From an uncultured Methanobacterium sp. (GTDB lineage Archaea; Methanobacteriota; Methanobacteria; Methanobacteriales; Methanobacteriaceae), in contig NZ_OY762552.1 in the NCBI RefSeq assembly GCF_963666025.1, positions 2,444,501-2,508,500 of the forward strand: a DNA stretch of 64,000 nucleotides, in the 5' to 3' direction. How positions within the stretch are numbered: the first letter of the stretch is position 1; each line of letters opens with the position of its first letter. A program made the translations under genes and the position numbers. Under the pieces are notes generated by a model that made no database searches, was not told the origin of the DNA, and saw only the letters and a list, made by a program, of their open reading frames with translations. Shown here one piece after another: positions 35,904 to 47,565 of this stretch.

Positions 35904-38900
35904 TTATTTGTACTGTTCTTCGAATGTTATTTTAAATTCTGTTCCATTATCTCTGTTTAATTCAAGTTTACCATCAATCTGGCGGGTTAAATTATTCACT
36001 AACTGTAAACCAAGAGTGGATGTGTTTCGAAAGTCCAGATCCTCCGGGAATCCAACACCTGTGTCACTCACTGTAAGAACAAATATGTCTTTCTCTTTGT
36101 GGAAGTTTATAGTGATTTCTCCTTCTTTACCATCTATGAATCCGTGCTTCATGGAATTAGTCAGGAGTTCATTGACAATAAGGCCCAATGGAACGGTGGT
36201 ATTGATATCCACCATTAAATTTTCCACATTCAAATTAAGCCTAACCTTACCTGGATCTGTTACATAGGTGTGGAAAAGGTCATTAGCCAGTGTTCGGATA
36301 TAGTCACCGAAATCAATCCTTTTTAGATCGGTAGATTGGTACAATCGTTCATGAATAAGTGCCATGGATCTGGCACGGTTTTGACTTTCCCTGAAAATAT
36401 CCAGAGCTTCTTTATCCTTGATATACTGGGACTGGAGGTTTAATAAGCTGGATATAACCATTAAATTATTCTTAACTCTATGGTGTATTTCTTTAAGAAG
36501 CATCTCTTTTTCTTCAAGAGATTCTTTCAATTTTTCTTCTGCCATTTTGTGCTCTGTAATATCTTGCACAGCCCCATAAACACGTGCACTGTGGCTTTCA
36601 GTTGCTGGGATAACTCTGATATGAATTGCCAAAAAACGTATCTCACCATCCCTGCGAATAATCCTGTTTTCAAAATTCGTGCCAAAAGTAGGTTCACCAC
36701 TAGCAAAGGACTTTTTCATTCCCTCTGCAATGAATTGAGCTTCTTCAGGGTGTACATATTTTTTTATATACTGTTCTATGGACATGTGATAACCGCCTTC
36801 AATCTCTGCGGTTGTGTCCAGCATGGAATAAAATTTGTCATTAAATATGAACATCTGTTTATAGGGATCGAGTTCCCAGTTGGCCAAATGCGCTAAATCC
36901 ATAGCATTTGACAGGCGGATTCGACTTAATTTAAGTGCTTCTTCTGCCTTTTTACGCTCAGTTATATCCCTTCCCATTATTAAAACCATTTTTTGGCCTT
37001 TGATTTCAATAAGGAATGAAGTTGTTTCAGCAGATATCACATTGCCATCTTTCTTTTTGATTTTAAATTCCAGTGGTTCCCCGTATTGGTCTTGCGCAAG
37101 TTTGGCCATGGCTTCTGCTACTTTAAGGCTTTCTTCTCCACTAACTAAATTTAACTCATTAACAGTTTTACCCAGAAACTCTCCCTTTTTATAACCTATA
37201 AATCCCTCTACAGCTTTGTTACCATCTAAAATTTTTCCTTCAAAGTTACTAATAAAATAGGGGTCTGGGGCATATTCAAATAATATTTTTAATCTTTTTT
37301 CATTCTCTTTTATGGTTTCTTCAGCTTTTTGTCTCTCCGCAACCTTCCAAACCCCATCCATCAAAAGTTCGAGTTGTAACACATCTGTTTCAGTGTAATC
37401 TGTATCTTTGTTGCCCACTGCTACCACAGCAACGATTTCATCACCACTGAAGATCGGGATTGTCATGAATTTGTAGAGTTGTGAATGGCCTTCAGGATAA
37501 CCCTTCTTAAGGGGGTGGGGTGTTTGGAAGTCGTTTAAAATTATTGGTTTTCTTTGACGAACTGGTTCACCCCAGAGGCCTGTTTCATCCAAGTTAAAAA
37601 CTTTGGGCAGGGGACTGATGCTGCAATCCTTCATAACTCCCTGAGACCATGTATTTAAGACAAATAGCTTTTTATCACTCTGATAGTGGGCAATATAACC
37701 TATTTTGCTTTCTGTTAACTGGATGGCCTCTTCAAGAGCATAATCAAAGAATTCTTCAACAGACTCGCCCCTATATTGAAGTATCCTGACCAAACTCTTC
37801 AATCTACTCTGATTTTTTTCAAGTTCTTCTTCATATTGTTTTATTTCAGTTAAATCATCGTAAACTGTAACTATATCTCCTGATGGAAGTTTATATACGT
37901 AATTTTCCCTCCATCCCCATATTCTTTCATCTTTATAAATGGAAACTGGAAGTTTTCCTGGTTTTCCAGTCCTCCAAACTCTTTGGAATACTTCAAAAAT
38001 CCCAAATTCCACAACACCCGGAAATACCTCAGTAATCTTCCTGCCGATAACATTTTCCCTCTTAATTTGTTCAATTTTTTCTGCTGCTTGATTGAAATCC
38101 TTAAATATGAAGTTTGATCCGTTATCAACTGCATTATATACAGCCACAGCACTTTTACTATTCTCAAATATGGCTCTGTATTCCGCTTCAGAATTTTTAA
38201 GGGATTCTTCAACTAATTTACGCCCAGTTATATCTCTTAAAACCCCTTCAATTCCAATGGGTTGATTACTTGAATCAAGAATAAAATGAACATTAGCTGA
38301 GATATATACCAGTTCTTTTTCAATGCCCCTTAATGTAATTTCATAATCTGAAACTTCTCCCTTTTCCTGAAGAACTTTTAAAAGTGTTTTCCTATCGTCA
38401 GGATTAAGGTAGAGCATATCTACGTGTCTACCAACCAATTCATTTGGTTTGATTCCAAAATATCTTTCAACTGAGGGGCTGATTTCAATAATTTTGCCCT
38501 TGATGTCAGTTTGGAAGAAAACATCCTGTACATTTTCGAATATAGTCCGATATTTCTCTTCACTTTTTATTAAAGCTTCTTCGGCTTTTTTACGGTCACT
38601 TATGTCACGAGATATTGCAAGACAGACTCGGCGTCCTTTATAAGTGATAAGATGATTGTTAATTTCTACATGTATTCTTCTTCCGTCCTTGGTTAAGTGA
38701 ACGATTTCAAAAGTGTTATGGCCTTTTTCAATGAGTGCGGATGCATTTCCTGGCATTTCAACTCGTTTATCTGGAGCTACTATATCTGGAGGGCTCATAT
38801 TCAACATTTCGTCACGGGTGTAACCTAATCTTTCACTAGCCAAATCATTCACTTCTAAGAATCTTCCAGGCATACCATCATTGTTCATCAAGTTTAAGGA

Positions 38901-40205
38901 GATCATATCGTTGGCATTGTCAAATATTAATCTAAACTTCTCTTCGCTTTCTTTAAGAGCCTCTTCTCCCCTTTTTCTCTCTGTGATATCACGGGCGACA
39001 TGCACAACCCCCATCAGTTTCCCCTCTGAATCGTGTATCGGTGAGACACTCACAATAAAATCCCCACCGATGCGATCCTCGTGAACCTCGATAGTGTGTT
39101 CCTGACCATCTTCTAGCAGTTTACGGAGTGGACAAAATGATGGTGGTTCATCTAATCCATGTATCGCCTTATAACAATGAATTCCAATGGCTTCTTCAGG
39201 ATCCACACTTAACCTATCCGCCATAGCCTTGTTTACGCGAACTATTCTAAAATTAGTATCAAGTATGGCTATCAAATCTGGAACAGCGTGGAATGTGTGT
39301 TCCCATTCCTCTTTTGCATGAATAAGTGCATCTTCAATCTTTTTTCGTTCTGTTAAATCACGGATTATGGAGGTGAAATAAGTATTTTCTCCAGATTTCC
39401 AGGATGAAATTGACATTTCACATGGAAATTTAGTTCCATCCTTTTTTAAACCAACAGCCAGGGAAGTTTTCCCGGTTCTATGCACTTCCCCGGATTTAAA
39501 TGATTTCATTCCCTTTACATGACCATTTTTATGTTCTGGGGGAATGAGGATAGATACGGGTTTGCCTGAGAGCTCAGAAGCAGAATAACCGAAAAGTTCC
39601 AGCAAACTATGATTGAAGAAGGTGATGATTCCATTAGAATCTGCAGTGATAATGGCATCTATAGCAGATTCAGCAACAGCACGGAATTTTTCTTCACTTT
39701 GTCTAAGATTTTCGGCGGATTTCTGTCGTTCTGTAATATCAATACAAAACACTGTAAGTCCTATTATATCATCACCAGATTGTATAGGATTATATATATT
39801 CTCCCAATACATCCTACTGAGTGTTTCTTCCCCATATTTTTCAATTTCTATGAAATTTTCACCAGAAAACACCCGATCAAAGTTTATTTTTGCTTTTTGA
39901 CGATCTTCTGGATAAGAAATGTAGTCTAACATGTTTTTACCAGTTTCAATATCCACGCCCCATATATTTTTCATGGTTTGACTATGGGTTTGGTTGAAGA
40001 AGATGTACTGATAGTTGCGATCCAGTGAAAAGGCGATTATATTTTCAGGACCTTCAAAAATAGAATTAAGAATAGCAGTAGAATGATTTATTTGTTTATT
40101 TGCTGTTTCAACTTTATCATTATCATTAATCTGATTAGTTCCCTTTAATTCTGGTTGTTTTTTTAATTCATTTGAAAGATTTTTTTTATCATCTGAATCT
40201 TTCAA
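35904..40205 (-). CDS. Multi-PAS/GAF sensor histidine kinase (HisKA_2 type)
   Basis: About 1433 residues with no membrane segment. About six PAS domains, most closed by a DITERKK-like coil, are followed by a GAF domain (VEEFFDYALEEAIQLTESKI, near 830-985) and two more PAS domains. A HisKA_2 phosphoacceptor (EIHHRVKNNLMVISSLLNLQ) and HATPase (NELLTNSMKHGF, SDTGVGFPEDLDF, TLGLQLVNNL) follow at about 1225-1430. It is a cytoplasmic redox, light or ligand sensor; signals are unknown. No receiver-domain protein is encoded nearby. The frame opens with two TTG codons (40211, 40205); GGGGG fits the one at 40205. Confidence 0.88.
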   Translation of the reverse strand: MKDSDDKKNLSNELKKQPELKGTNQINDNDKVETANKQINHSTAILNSIFEGPENIIAFSLDRNYQYIFFNQTHSQTMKNIWGVDIETGKNMLDYISYPEDRQKAKINFDRVFSGENFIEIEKYGEETLSRMYWENIYNPIQSGDDIIGLTVFCIDITERQKSAENLRQSEEKFRAVAESAIDAIITADSNGIITFFNHSLLELFGYSASELSGKPVSILIPPEHKNGHVKGMKSFKSGEVHRTGKTSLAVGLKKDGTKFPCEMSISSWKSGENTYFTSIIRDLTERKKIEDALIHAKEEWEHTFHAVPDLIAILDTNFRIVRVNKAMADRLSVDPEEAIGIHCYKAIHGLDEPPSFCPLRKLLEDGQEHTIEVHEDRIGGDFIVSVSPIHDSEGKLMGVVHVARDITERKRGEEALKESEEKFRLIFDNANDMISLNLMNNDGMPGRFLEVNDLASERLGYTRDEMLNMSPPDIVAPDKRVEMPGNASALIEKGHNTFEIVHLTKDGRRIHVEINNHLITYKGRRVCLAISRDISDRKKAEEALIKSEEKYRTIFENVQDVFFQTDIKGKIIEISPSVERYFGIKPNELVGRHVDMLYLNPDDRKTLLKVLQEKGEVSDYEITLRGIEKELVYISANVHFILDSSNQPIGIEGVLRDITGRKLVEESLKNSEAEYRAIFENSKSAVAVYNAVDNGSNFIFKDFNQAAEKIEQIKRENVIGRKITEVFPGVVEFGIFEVFQRVWRTGKPGKLPVSIYKDERIWGWRENYVYKLPSGDIVTVYDDLTEIKQYEEELEKNQSRLKSLVRILQYRGESVEEFFDYALEEAIQLTESKIGYIAHYQSDKKLFVLNTWSQGVMKDCSISPLPKVFNLDETGLWGEPVRQRKPIILNDFQTPHPLKKGYPEGHSQLYKFMTIPIFSGDEIVAVVAVGNKDTDYTETDVLQLELLMDGVWKVAERQKAEETIKENEKRLKILFEYAPDPYFISNFEGKILDGNKAVEGFIGYKKGEFLGKTVNELNLVSGEESLKVAEAMAKLAQDQYGEPLEFKIKKKDGNVISAETTSFLIEIKGQKMVLIMGRDITERKKAEEALKLSRIRLSNAMDLAHLANWELDPYKQMFIFNDKFYSMLDTTAEIEGGYHMSIEQYIKKYVHPEEAQFIAEGMKKSFASGEPTFGTNFENRIIRRDGEIRFLAIHIRVIPATESHSARVYGAVQDITEHKMAEEKLKESLEEKEMLLKEIHHRVKNNLMVISSLLNLQSQYIKDKEALDIFRESQNRARSMALIHERLYQSTDLKRIDFGDYIRTLANDLFHTYVTDPGKVRLNLNVENLMVDINTTVPLGLIVNELLTNSMKHGFIDGKEGEITINFHKEKDIFVLTVSDTGVGFPEDLDFRNTSTLGLQLVNNLTRQIDGKLELNRDNGTEFKITFEEQYK

Positions 40206-40439
40206 TTTCAAACCCCCAATTTAAGGTGTAAATAATAGATATCTATCTTATATTATTGATTCCAATGATTATAACAATTTGCATATTATTAAAAAAATAT
40301 AGTTGTTACAATACTATTTTAAAAGGGTATTTTCCATAATAAAAGCTTTTTATTTGATTAAATCCAATATTTTGTAGTTCCATAGTTCATGAAAAGTGAA
40401 TCATCAACCTAATTAAGTTCACATTAAATTCCTGAACAT

Positions 40440-42122
40440 TTAATTACCAGTTTCTGACTCCCAAATTTCAATACAATCTTCGATGGTTAAAGAAGTAGGA
40501 CTTTCCACAATTTCTGATTCTAATTTGGTTTTTTGAAGAGAATCTCTCAGGGGACCGTACATATTGGCTGCTTTAAGTTTGATTTCCCTGAGATTTAATT
40601 CATCGTAGAGATCCTCCAGCATCTGGGTTCCAGAATGATCAATGAAGGATGTGGCCTCAAAATCTAGAATAAGTAGTTTTGTATCTGCATATTCATGATC
40701 TACCATGTTAAGAATGTTATTTTTTATGTCTTCGGTGTTTAGGAATATCTGAGATCCATCCACTCTGATAATGAGAATCTGTGGTATTATATGTGCTTCT
40801 GGTCGTCTTTTAATATCTAAAAACTGATCTTTACCTGGCATTTTACCCAGCACTGCTATGTGGGGATTGTACATTTTCTTGATCAAGCCCACCACCGATA
40901 GTATTACTCCAATCACTATACCTTCCAGTGCCCCAAAGAACAACACAACTAGCAAGGTAACGATGGCAATGGCAAATTCTATCTTACTGAAATTGTAGAT
41001 CTTGCGAAAGTGAGGTAGATCAACCAGGCCCTTTATAATAAATATTACAATGGCTGCCAGTATGGTCTCAGGTAAGTTGGTAAAAATACCCGTTAAAAAT
41101 AACAGGACCAATAGAATAACTAGTCCAGATATGGCTCCTGCCAGCTGGGTTTTAGCACCACTATCATTATTTATTGCAGTTCTCGATAGTGCCCCACCTA
41201 TAGGTAATCCCTGGAACAGCCCTACCGCAACATTTGATATGCCTAAAGCTAATAATTCCTGGTTTTTGTCAATTTTATAACTATTTTTGGCTGCGTATTC
41301 TGCTGCAAATAAATATCCTTCCATGTAACTTATGAGAAAGACAGTGACCGCCAGTGTAATTAAAATATTCACATCCAACAGGGAAGGATCGGGAATTACA
41401 AGGGAGGGTAATCCCTGAGGGATTTGACCTACCACATTCACCCCTAAAGAGATCAGATTGGTAAAAGTAATGAGTACCGTTGATCCTAAAACCAAAAAGA
41501 GAGTGTTAGGTAGTTTTGGGAATTTTTTGGTGGCAAAATACAAAAAAAGGATTCCACCCACACCAACTGCCAGGGAAGGTAGGTTAGTTTGATCTATATG
41601 GATTAAAAAGTAGTATATTCGTTGGAAAAAAGTCCCAGATCCGCCTGCTATACCAAATAACTTGGCAATCTGGCCTGAAGCAATGAATAATGCTATACCT
41701 GATAGGAACCCAGTTAGCACTGGTTTGGATATGAATTTAACTATGAATCCTAATCTCAAAACCCAGGAGGCTATGGCCAGAAGGCCGGCTATAACTGCTA
41801 TCAGGGATGCAATCATGACATACTGGGAAGCATTGGGGATCATGAGAGAACCCAGTGTGGAACCAACCAATATTGAAAGGGTGGAAAGGGGCCCCACTGA
41901 CAGCTGACGGGATGTTCCAAAGATTGCATAGACAAAAACCGCAACCATAGCAGAATATAATCCAATTTCAGGGGGTAGATTAGCTAAAGATACGTATGCA
42001 ATGGATTCTGGAATTATAAAAGCACCAACAGTAATCCCTGCTATTATGTCCGGCCGTAACCAGTCTTTATTATAGTTTCTGGCCCATTTGGTTATGTGGA
42101 GATATGATGATGGGAATTTCAT
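40440..42122 (-). CDS. SulP family anion transporter with STAS domain
   Basis: A 560-residue SulP permease. The start has DIIAGITVGAFIIPESIAYVSLANLPPEIGLYSA, the classic first SulP helices. The core has 10-12 helices, followed by a STAS domain at about 435-555 (IIPQILIIRVDGSQIFLNTED, then DFEATSFIDHSGTQML). Likely substrates are sulfate or bicarbonate by proton or sodium symport. AGGAT before the ATG. The FIDHSG segment is the site that in bacterial STAS proteins precedes the regulatory Ser/Thr, here SGTQ. Monocistronic. Confidence 0.9.
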   Translation of the reverse strand: MKFPSSYLHITKWARNYNKDWLRPDIIAGITVGAFIIPESIAYVSLANLPPEIGLYSAMVAVFVYAIFGTSRQLSVGPLSTLSILVGSTLGSLMIPNASQYVMIASLIAVIAGLLAIASWVLRLGFIVKFISKPVLTGFLSGIALFIASGQIAKLFGIAGGSGTFFQRIYYFLIHIDQTNLPSLAVGVGGILFLYFATKKFPKLPNTLFLVLGSTVLITFTNLISLGVNVVGQIPQGLPSLVIPDPSLLDVNILITLAVTVFLISYMEGYLFAAEYAAKNSYKIDKNQELLALGISNVAVGLFQGLPIGGALSRTAINNDSGAKTQLAGAISGLVILLVLLFLTGIFTNLPETILAAIVIFIIKGLVDLPHFRKIYNFSKIEFAIAIVTLLVVLFFGALEGIVIGVILSVVGLIKKMYNPHIAVLGKMPGKDQFLDIKRRPEAHIIPQILIIRVDGSQIFLNTEDIKNNILNMVDHEYADTKLLILDFEATSFIDHSGTQMLEDLYDELNLREIKLKAANMYGPLRDSLQKTKLESEIVESPTSLTIEDCIEIWESETGN

Positions 42123-42330
42123 AAAGGATCCTGGAAAATTCTAAAAATTGTTTTAATACATATCTGTTGATCTTTTTAATTAAAATTAATTAATTTTTAG
42201 CTTTATCATGATTAAGCAAATTAATTTCACCATTTTCTTGTAAATCATTTTTTTATAATAAGATTAAATGATAAAATTGATTATTGTTCATGAATATAAC
42301 TTTAAACATGGTTAGATTGGGGTAGATTCT

Positions 42331-42732
42331 ATGGATAATAATGGCACAGAAAAGATTCCTGACGAAGCAGAAGAAGAAAAGTTATCTGCCCAGATGGAAA
42401 AACAGTTATCTCCCCGTAGATCTTTATTTAGAATTTTAACTGCTATTATGGCATTCATCTGGTTTCTGGCAGGGGGTTCAGCTCAAACAGTTCTATCATT
42501 ATCTGGAGGAGCAATGGGCCTATCTGGTGTGGTCACTTTCCTCCTTAAAAATCCTATTTCATTTTTGATAATAGGGTTTATAAACGTTGTTTTAGGATTA
42601 ATCCTTTATATTTTTGCCATTTCTTTTATTCTGGTATCAATTTTCCATTTTTTATGGTCAATCAGATGGTTTTATGGTTATAGGAAATACCGGAATTTAA
42701 AAGTTTCACAAAAAATACCGAACCACGAATGA
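42331..42732 (+). CDS. Small membrane protein, unknown function
   Basis: A 133-residue protein. An acidic N-terminal segment (EKIPDEAEEEKLSAQMEKQL) is followed by two long hydrophobic regions (residues about 48-75 and 85-118) and a basic C-terminus. GGGG is well placed before the ATG. I do not recognise the family. It is divergent from SulP, so the two may share a regulatory region, and convergent with the SnoaL-like gene. Confidence 0.55.
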   Translation: MDNNGTEKIPDEAEEEKLSAQMEKQLSPRRSLFRILTAIMAFIWFLAGGSAQTVLSLSGGAMGLSGVVTFLLKNPISFLIIGFINVVLGLILYIFAISFILVSIFHFLWSIRWFYGYRKYRNLKVSQKIPNHE

Positions 42733-42773
42733 AAATTAGGAGTATCCTGAAAAAATGTTGAATTAGTATGAGA

Positions 42774-42908
42774 ACTGGTTTGGGTTATGAAGTGGCATTT
42801 AGGGCCATTTGAACTAGTATTTAGTTATAGGATTTAGTATTTGGCCTATTAAAACTGGTATTTGGCTAATGAAATTTAGTATTTGGGGCAGAATAAACTA
42901 ATATTTGG
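42774..42908. repeat. Degenerate repeat with about 21-bp period
   Basis: The word TTTAGTATTTGG or a close variant (ACTAGTATTTAG, ACTGGTATTTGG, ACTAATATTTGG) occurs at 42813, 42833, 42854, 42875 and 42897, spacing 20-22 bp. Weaker relatives start near 42774 and 42791. It lies in the convergent gap between the small membrane protein and the SnoaL-like gene. Confidence 0.65.
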
Positions 42909-42918
42909 TAGTTATATT

Positions 42919-43317
42919 TTATTTTTCATTTTCATCTATAACTTTCTGCACCAGGGCAGAGTCAACATAGGCCCTGACTTCAATAAATACCTCATCTTGG
43001 AAGTAAACCACCCAGCAATAAGTGTTGTTAAATGGTTTTCCATTTAAGGCAGTGGAAACAGATTCCATTTCCACCACTGCAGTATCATCCTGGATGAGAA
43101 TATTTTTAACCTTTAAAATAACTCCCTCTTCCAGTATTCGGTTTAATCGCTCAAATGTATGGGAAATGAAATCTTCTTTACTATGATAAGTTCCAGCAAG
43201 GGGATGAGTGCCCATAACAGTCCAGGAAACATCATCTGAAACCTGCTCGAAAAAATTGTCACTGTTTCCAGTTTCAAGGTTTTTAAATAGATTCTCCACT
43301 TTTGCAATGTTCATCAT
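42919..43317 (-). CDS. SnoaL-like / NTF2-fold protein
   Basis: About 132 residues with the cone-shaped NTF2-like pattern: VENLFKNLETGNSDNFFEQVSDDVSWTV, GTHPLAGTYHSKEDFI, then strands ending in VEMESVSTALNGKPFNNTYCWVV and RAYVDS. SnoaL-like members include isomerases, hydrolases and simple binding proteins, so function is open. A GTG at 43332 is in frame without a ribosome site; GAGTGA before the ATG at 43317 is preferred. Stand-alone. Confidence 0.72.
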   Translation of the reverse strand: MMNIAKVENLFKNLETGNSDNFFEQVSDDVSWTVMGTHPLAGTYHSKEDFISHTFERLNRILEEGVILKVKNILIQDDTAVVEMESVSTALNGKPFNNTYCWVVYFQDEVFIEVRAYVDSALVQKVIDENEK

Positions 43318-43412
43318 ATTTTCACTCTTCACATGCGTTTAGTTTTATTTTTAAACCATTAAACAATCTCTATAAAAAATTGAACAGATTTAAGCCCTAA
43401 TTTTAATTAAAA

Positions 43413-45251
<1,839 letters not shown>

Positions 45252-45534
45252 AGTAAACCCTCACTTAATTATAATCTGCATTGGTTTGTATTTATTTTTT
45301 ACCATCTATGTGAATCAATATTCACAATTTGTTGTGCTGGTTTTTAAAAAGAGTAAACTTAATTAAGTATAAACCCTTACTTAGAAAATCTAGTATAGTA
45401 AACTCGGGGATTTTATTTTATAAGATAAAAAAAATAAAATCATAAAAGAGACGGGCATGATCTATGTAAATTAGTCATGCAATAATGTAATATGATGATT
45501 TAGTTAGTGTAGTTGTATATATATAGTGATATTT

Positions 45535-45825
45535 ATGGAAGGTGAAGGTTTACTCTGGTGGTTGATAGCGGGAACGCGTGGGGGAATCAATCGAGCCAAG
45601 ATAATCAATGAACTCAATTCCAGACCATATAATGCCAATCAGCTTGCTAAATGCCTTAAATTAGATTATAAAACTGTTAAGCATCACCTGAATGTTCTGG
45701 TCAAAAATAATATTGTAATGACCTGTGGTGAGGGGCAGTATGGGACTGTTTACATGCTTTCATCCACAATGGAGGAAAACTTCGATTCATTCAAACAGAT
45801 ATGGAAGGAATCTGAAAAAGAATAG
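45535..45825 (+). CDS. Winged-helix transcriptional regulator (ArsR-like)
   Basis: About 96 residues. GGINRAKIINELNSRPYNANQLAKCLKLDYKTVKHHLNVLVKNN is a complete winged helix of the ArsR/DprA-WH type common in methanogens. A TATA box (TATATATATA, about 45512-45522) lies just upstream, so the ATG at 45535 would be nearly leaderless; a GTG at 45526 is also in frame. It is followed 23 bases later by a small membrane protein with its own AGGAGAGG site, the usual two-gene unit in which the membrane partner may be a sensor. That role is inferred. Confidence 0.8.
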   Translation: MEGEGLLWWLIAGTRGGINRAKIINELNSRPYNANQLAKCLKLDYKTVKHHLNVLVKNNIVMTCGEGQYGTVYMLSSTMEENFDSFKQIWKESEKE

Positions 45826-45848
45826 ATAATATAAAGGAGAGGATTGGA

Positions 45849-46142
45849 ATGGTTTTAAGATATCTGGGTATGGCAGTGGCATTAGCTAACATATCAATCA
45901 TAGTTGTTTTGCTTTCCATTTACTGGAAGAATTACAGTAAGTGGAAATCAGAGTATACAATGGGACTTTTAATATTTGGAACTTTCTTATTAATTCAAAA
46001 TATACTTTCCATGGGATTCCTGGCTCCCCCTCTTCCTCCAATACCTTCGGGAGGAGAACATGGAAATGATTACGCTCTTTTACTTATTAACATAAGTCAG
46101 TTAATAGCATTAAGTGCGCTGTTGAAGATAAGCTGGAAATAA
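45849..46142 (+). CDS. Small three-helix membrane protein paired with the regulator
   Basis: A 97-residue protein with three hydrophobic segments: AVALANISIIVVLLSIYW, LLIFGTFLLIQNILSMGFL and LLINISQLIALSALLKIS. Between the second and third lies a Pro-rich loop (PPLPPIPSGGEHG). Such proteins regularly follow winged-helix regulators in Methanobacteriales. Function unknown; AGGAGAGG precedes the ATG. Confidence 0.65.
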   Translation: MVLRYLGMAVALANISIIVVLLSIYWKNYSKWKSEYTMGLLIFGTFLLIQNILSMGFLAPPLPPIPSGGEHGNDYALLLINISQLIALSALLKISWK

Positions 46143-46662
46143 TCTATAAAACCATCCCTCTCTTTTTTTTATTTCTCAATCAAATCCAGTTTCATTTTTT
46201 TAGGGATTAAATCAAGATTTTTTAATTTATTCTCTTTTAATACTTCATCTAATTTTTATTCCATCTAAATTTTTATTCATATTGGTGGCTATTCATAGTG
46301 TTGGTCTTTGATTAGTCTTTTTATTCTATTTTAAAACTTTAAATCATTTTTTTATTTCAATTCGCTTTTTTATAACCTATTTATCCTTTTTACATATTTT
46401 TTATACTTTTTAGATTATTTTCTCTCTAGATTTTGCTTTTTCATTTTTTCTTTGTTTAATTTGATCTACATTCTCTTGAGAATTGGGAAAGATTTGGGTG
46501 TAGACTGTACGGAACCGGTAAAAATTCGGTTAAATATGGGAAAAATTACTTTTATGTATTAAATTTAGAAAATAGACATCAAGAGGCATAAATAATGCCG
46601 GAGGGTTTGTAATTAAAGGAATTGAAATAAAAGGAATTTTTATAAGTAAAACTAAATTATTC
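46143..46662. other. T-rich intergenic region, no gene seen
   Basis: About 520 bases strongly enriched in T on the + strand, with several T-runs directly after the small membrane gene that could end transcription. No convincing frame or hairpin was seen. The promoter of the 46663 gene should be near its right end. Confidence 0.5.
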
Positions 46663-47424
46663 ATGTTGGTACTGGTCATTATCATTTTACTATCTGCCAT
46701 GACTCTGGTAGTGGGACTTCCTGATGATTCAGATGAAATGAGCCTTAATAACGCAGATAATAGATTTTCAACGGTTAAAGTATTGATATTTGATGGTGAT
46801 GGTTCAATGGAAGAGAGTGTAGCTGGTTTAAAGGCCTGTATGGATGAAAGTAACAGTATGAATCTTTCGGGTGGTATATATTTTGATTATGACACCAGCA
46901 GTCAAATTAACTCCAATACTTTATCGGGATATGATATTTTGATAATGCCTGGTGGAAACTCTGCAACATATGTTCAAGGGAGCAGTATTGATGATGCGGC
47001 CATTGAAGAATTCTTAAATCAGGGTAAAGGATATCTTGGGATATGTGCGGGGGCTTATGCAGCATCAAACAGTGTTGATGGGGATTATTCAGGATGGGGA
47101 CTTGCTTCACAGGTAAACACAGTTGACGTGAGTTACGAGGGATTAGTCTCGATTGCACCCACATCCTACGGAAGCACATTACTCAACTCCTCTACGGTAA
47201 GTCTATATCATCAGAACGGTCCTGCAATGTACTCAACTGGTTCCAGTGCAACTTCATTTGCCAATTATTCTGATAATGGAACTGGCTATCAGGGTTATTC
47301 TGCAATTATGGGTGAAAGTTATGGTTCGGGTAGAGTTCTTTTAAGTGGTTCTCATCCTGAACTCGATCCTCAGAATTCACAACTACTGGTCCAAATGATT
47401 TTATGGGCCACTAAAAAAACATGA
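46663..47424 (+). CDS. Secreted BPL-N / glutamine amidotransferase-like protein
   Basis: A 253-residue protein with an N-terminal hydrophobic signal or anchor (MLVLVIIILLSAMTLVVGL) and a class I amidotransferase-like fold: KVLIFDGDGSMEESVAGL, then YDILIMPGGNSATYVQG, then the nucleophile elbow GICAGAYAAS (Cys near 128), and HPELDP near the C-terminus. This matches the biotin-protein-ligase N-terminal-like (BPL_N) group, here secreted. The substrate is unknown. The start is uncertain because no ribosome site lies before the first ATG and positively charged codons precede it in frame. Confidence 0.72.
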   Translation: MLVLVIIILLSAMTLVVGLPDDSDEMSLNNADNRFSTVKVLIFDGDGSMEESVAGLKACMDESNSMNLSGGIYFDYDTSSQINSNTLSGYDILIMPGGNSATYVQGSSIDDAAIEEFLNQGKGYLGICAGAYAASNSVDGDYSGWGLASQVNTVDVSYEGLVSIAPTSYGSTLLNSSTVSLYHQNGPAMYSTGSSATSFANYSDNGTGYQGYSAIMGESYGSGRVLLSGSHPELDPQNSQLLVQMILWATKKT

Positions 47425-47448
47425 TAACCATTTTATTTGGTTATATAT

Positions 47449-47513
47449 GGGGCTCTAAGATTATCTCCAATAAAAAAATCTCGCTTCAACCGCTTAAAGA
47501 GACTTAGAGCCCC
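47449..47513. other. Perfect 11-bp inverted repeat, 65-base element
   Basis: GGGGCTCTAAG (47449-47459) and CTTAGAGCCCC (47503-47513) are exact complements, extended inward by TCTC/GAGA after a small asymmetric loop. It lies between two + genes, 24 bases after a stop codon and 52 before the next ATG. It could be a terminator of the upstream gene or a small structured RNA. Confidence 0.5.
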
Positions 47514-47565
47514 TGATATTACTAAAATTTATAATGACACTAGATGAGAATGTAGGGGAAATACT

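Noticed and set aside
35908..39929. Plus-strand frames opposite the large kinase
   Set aside because: Shadow frames produced by the codon bias of the repeated PAS domains on the other strand.
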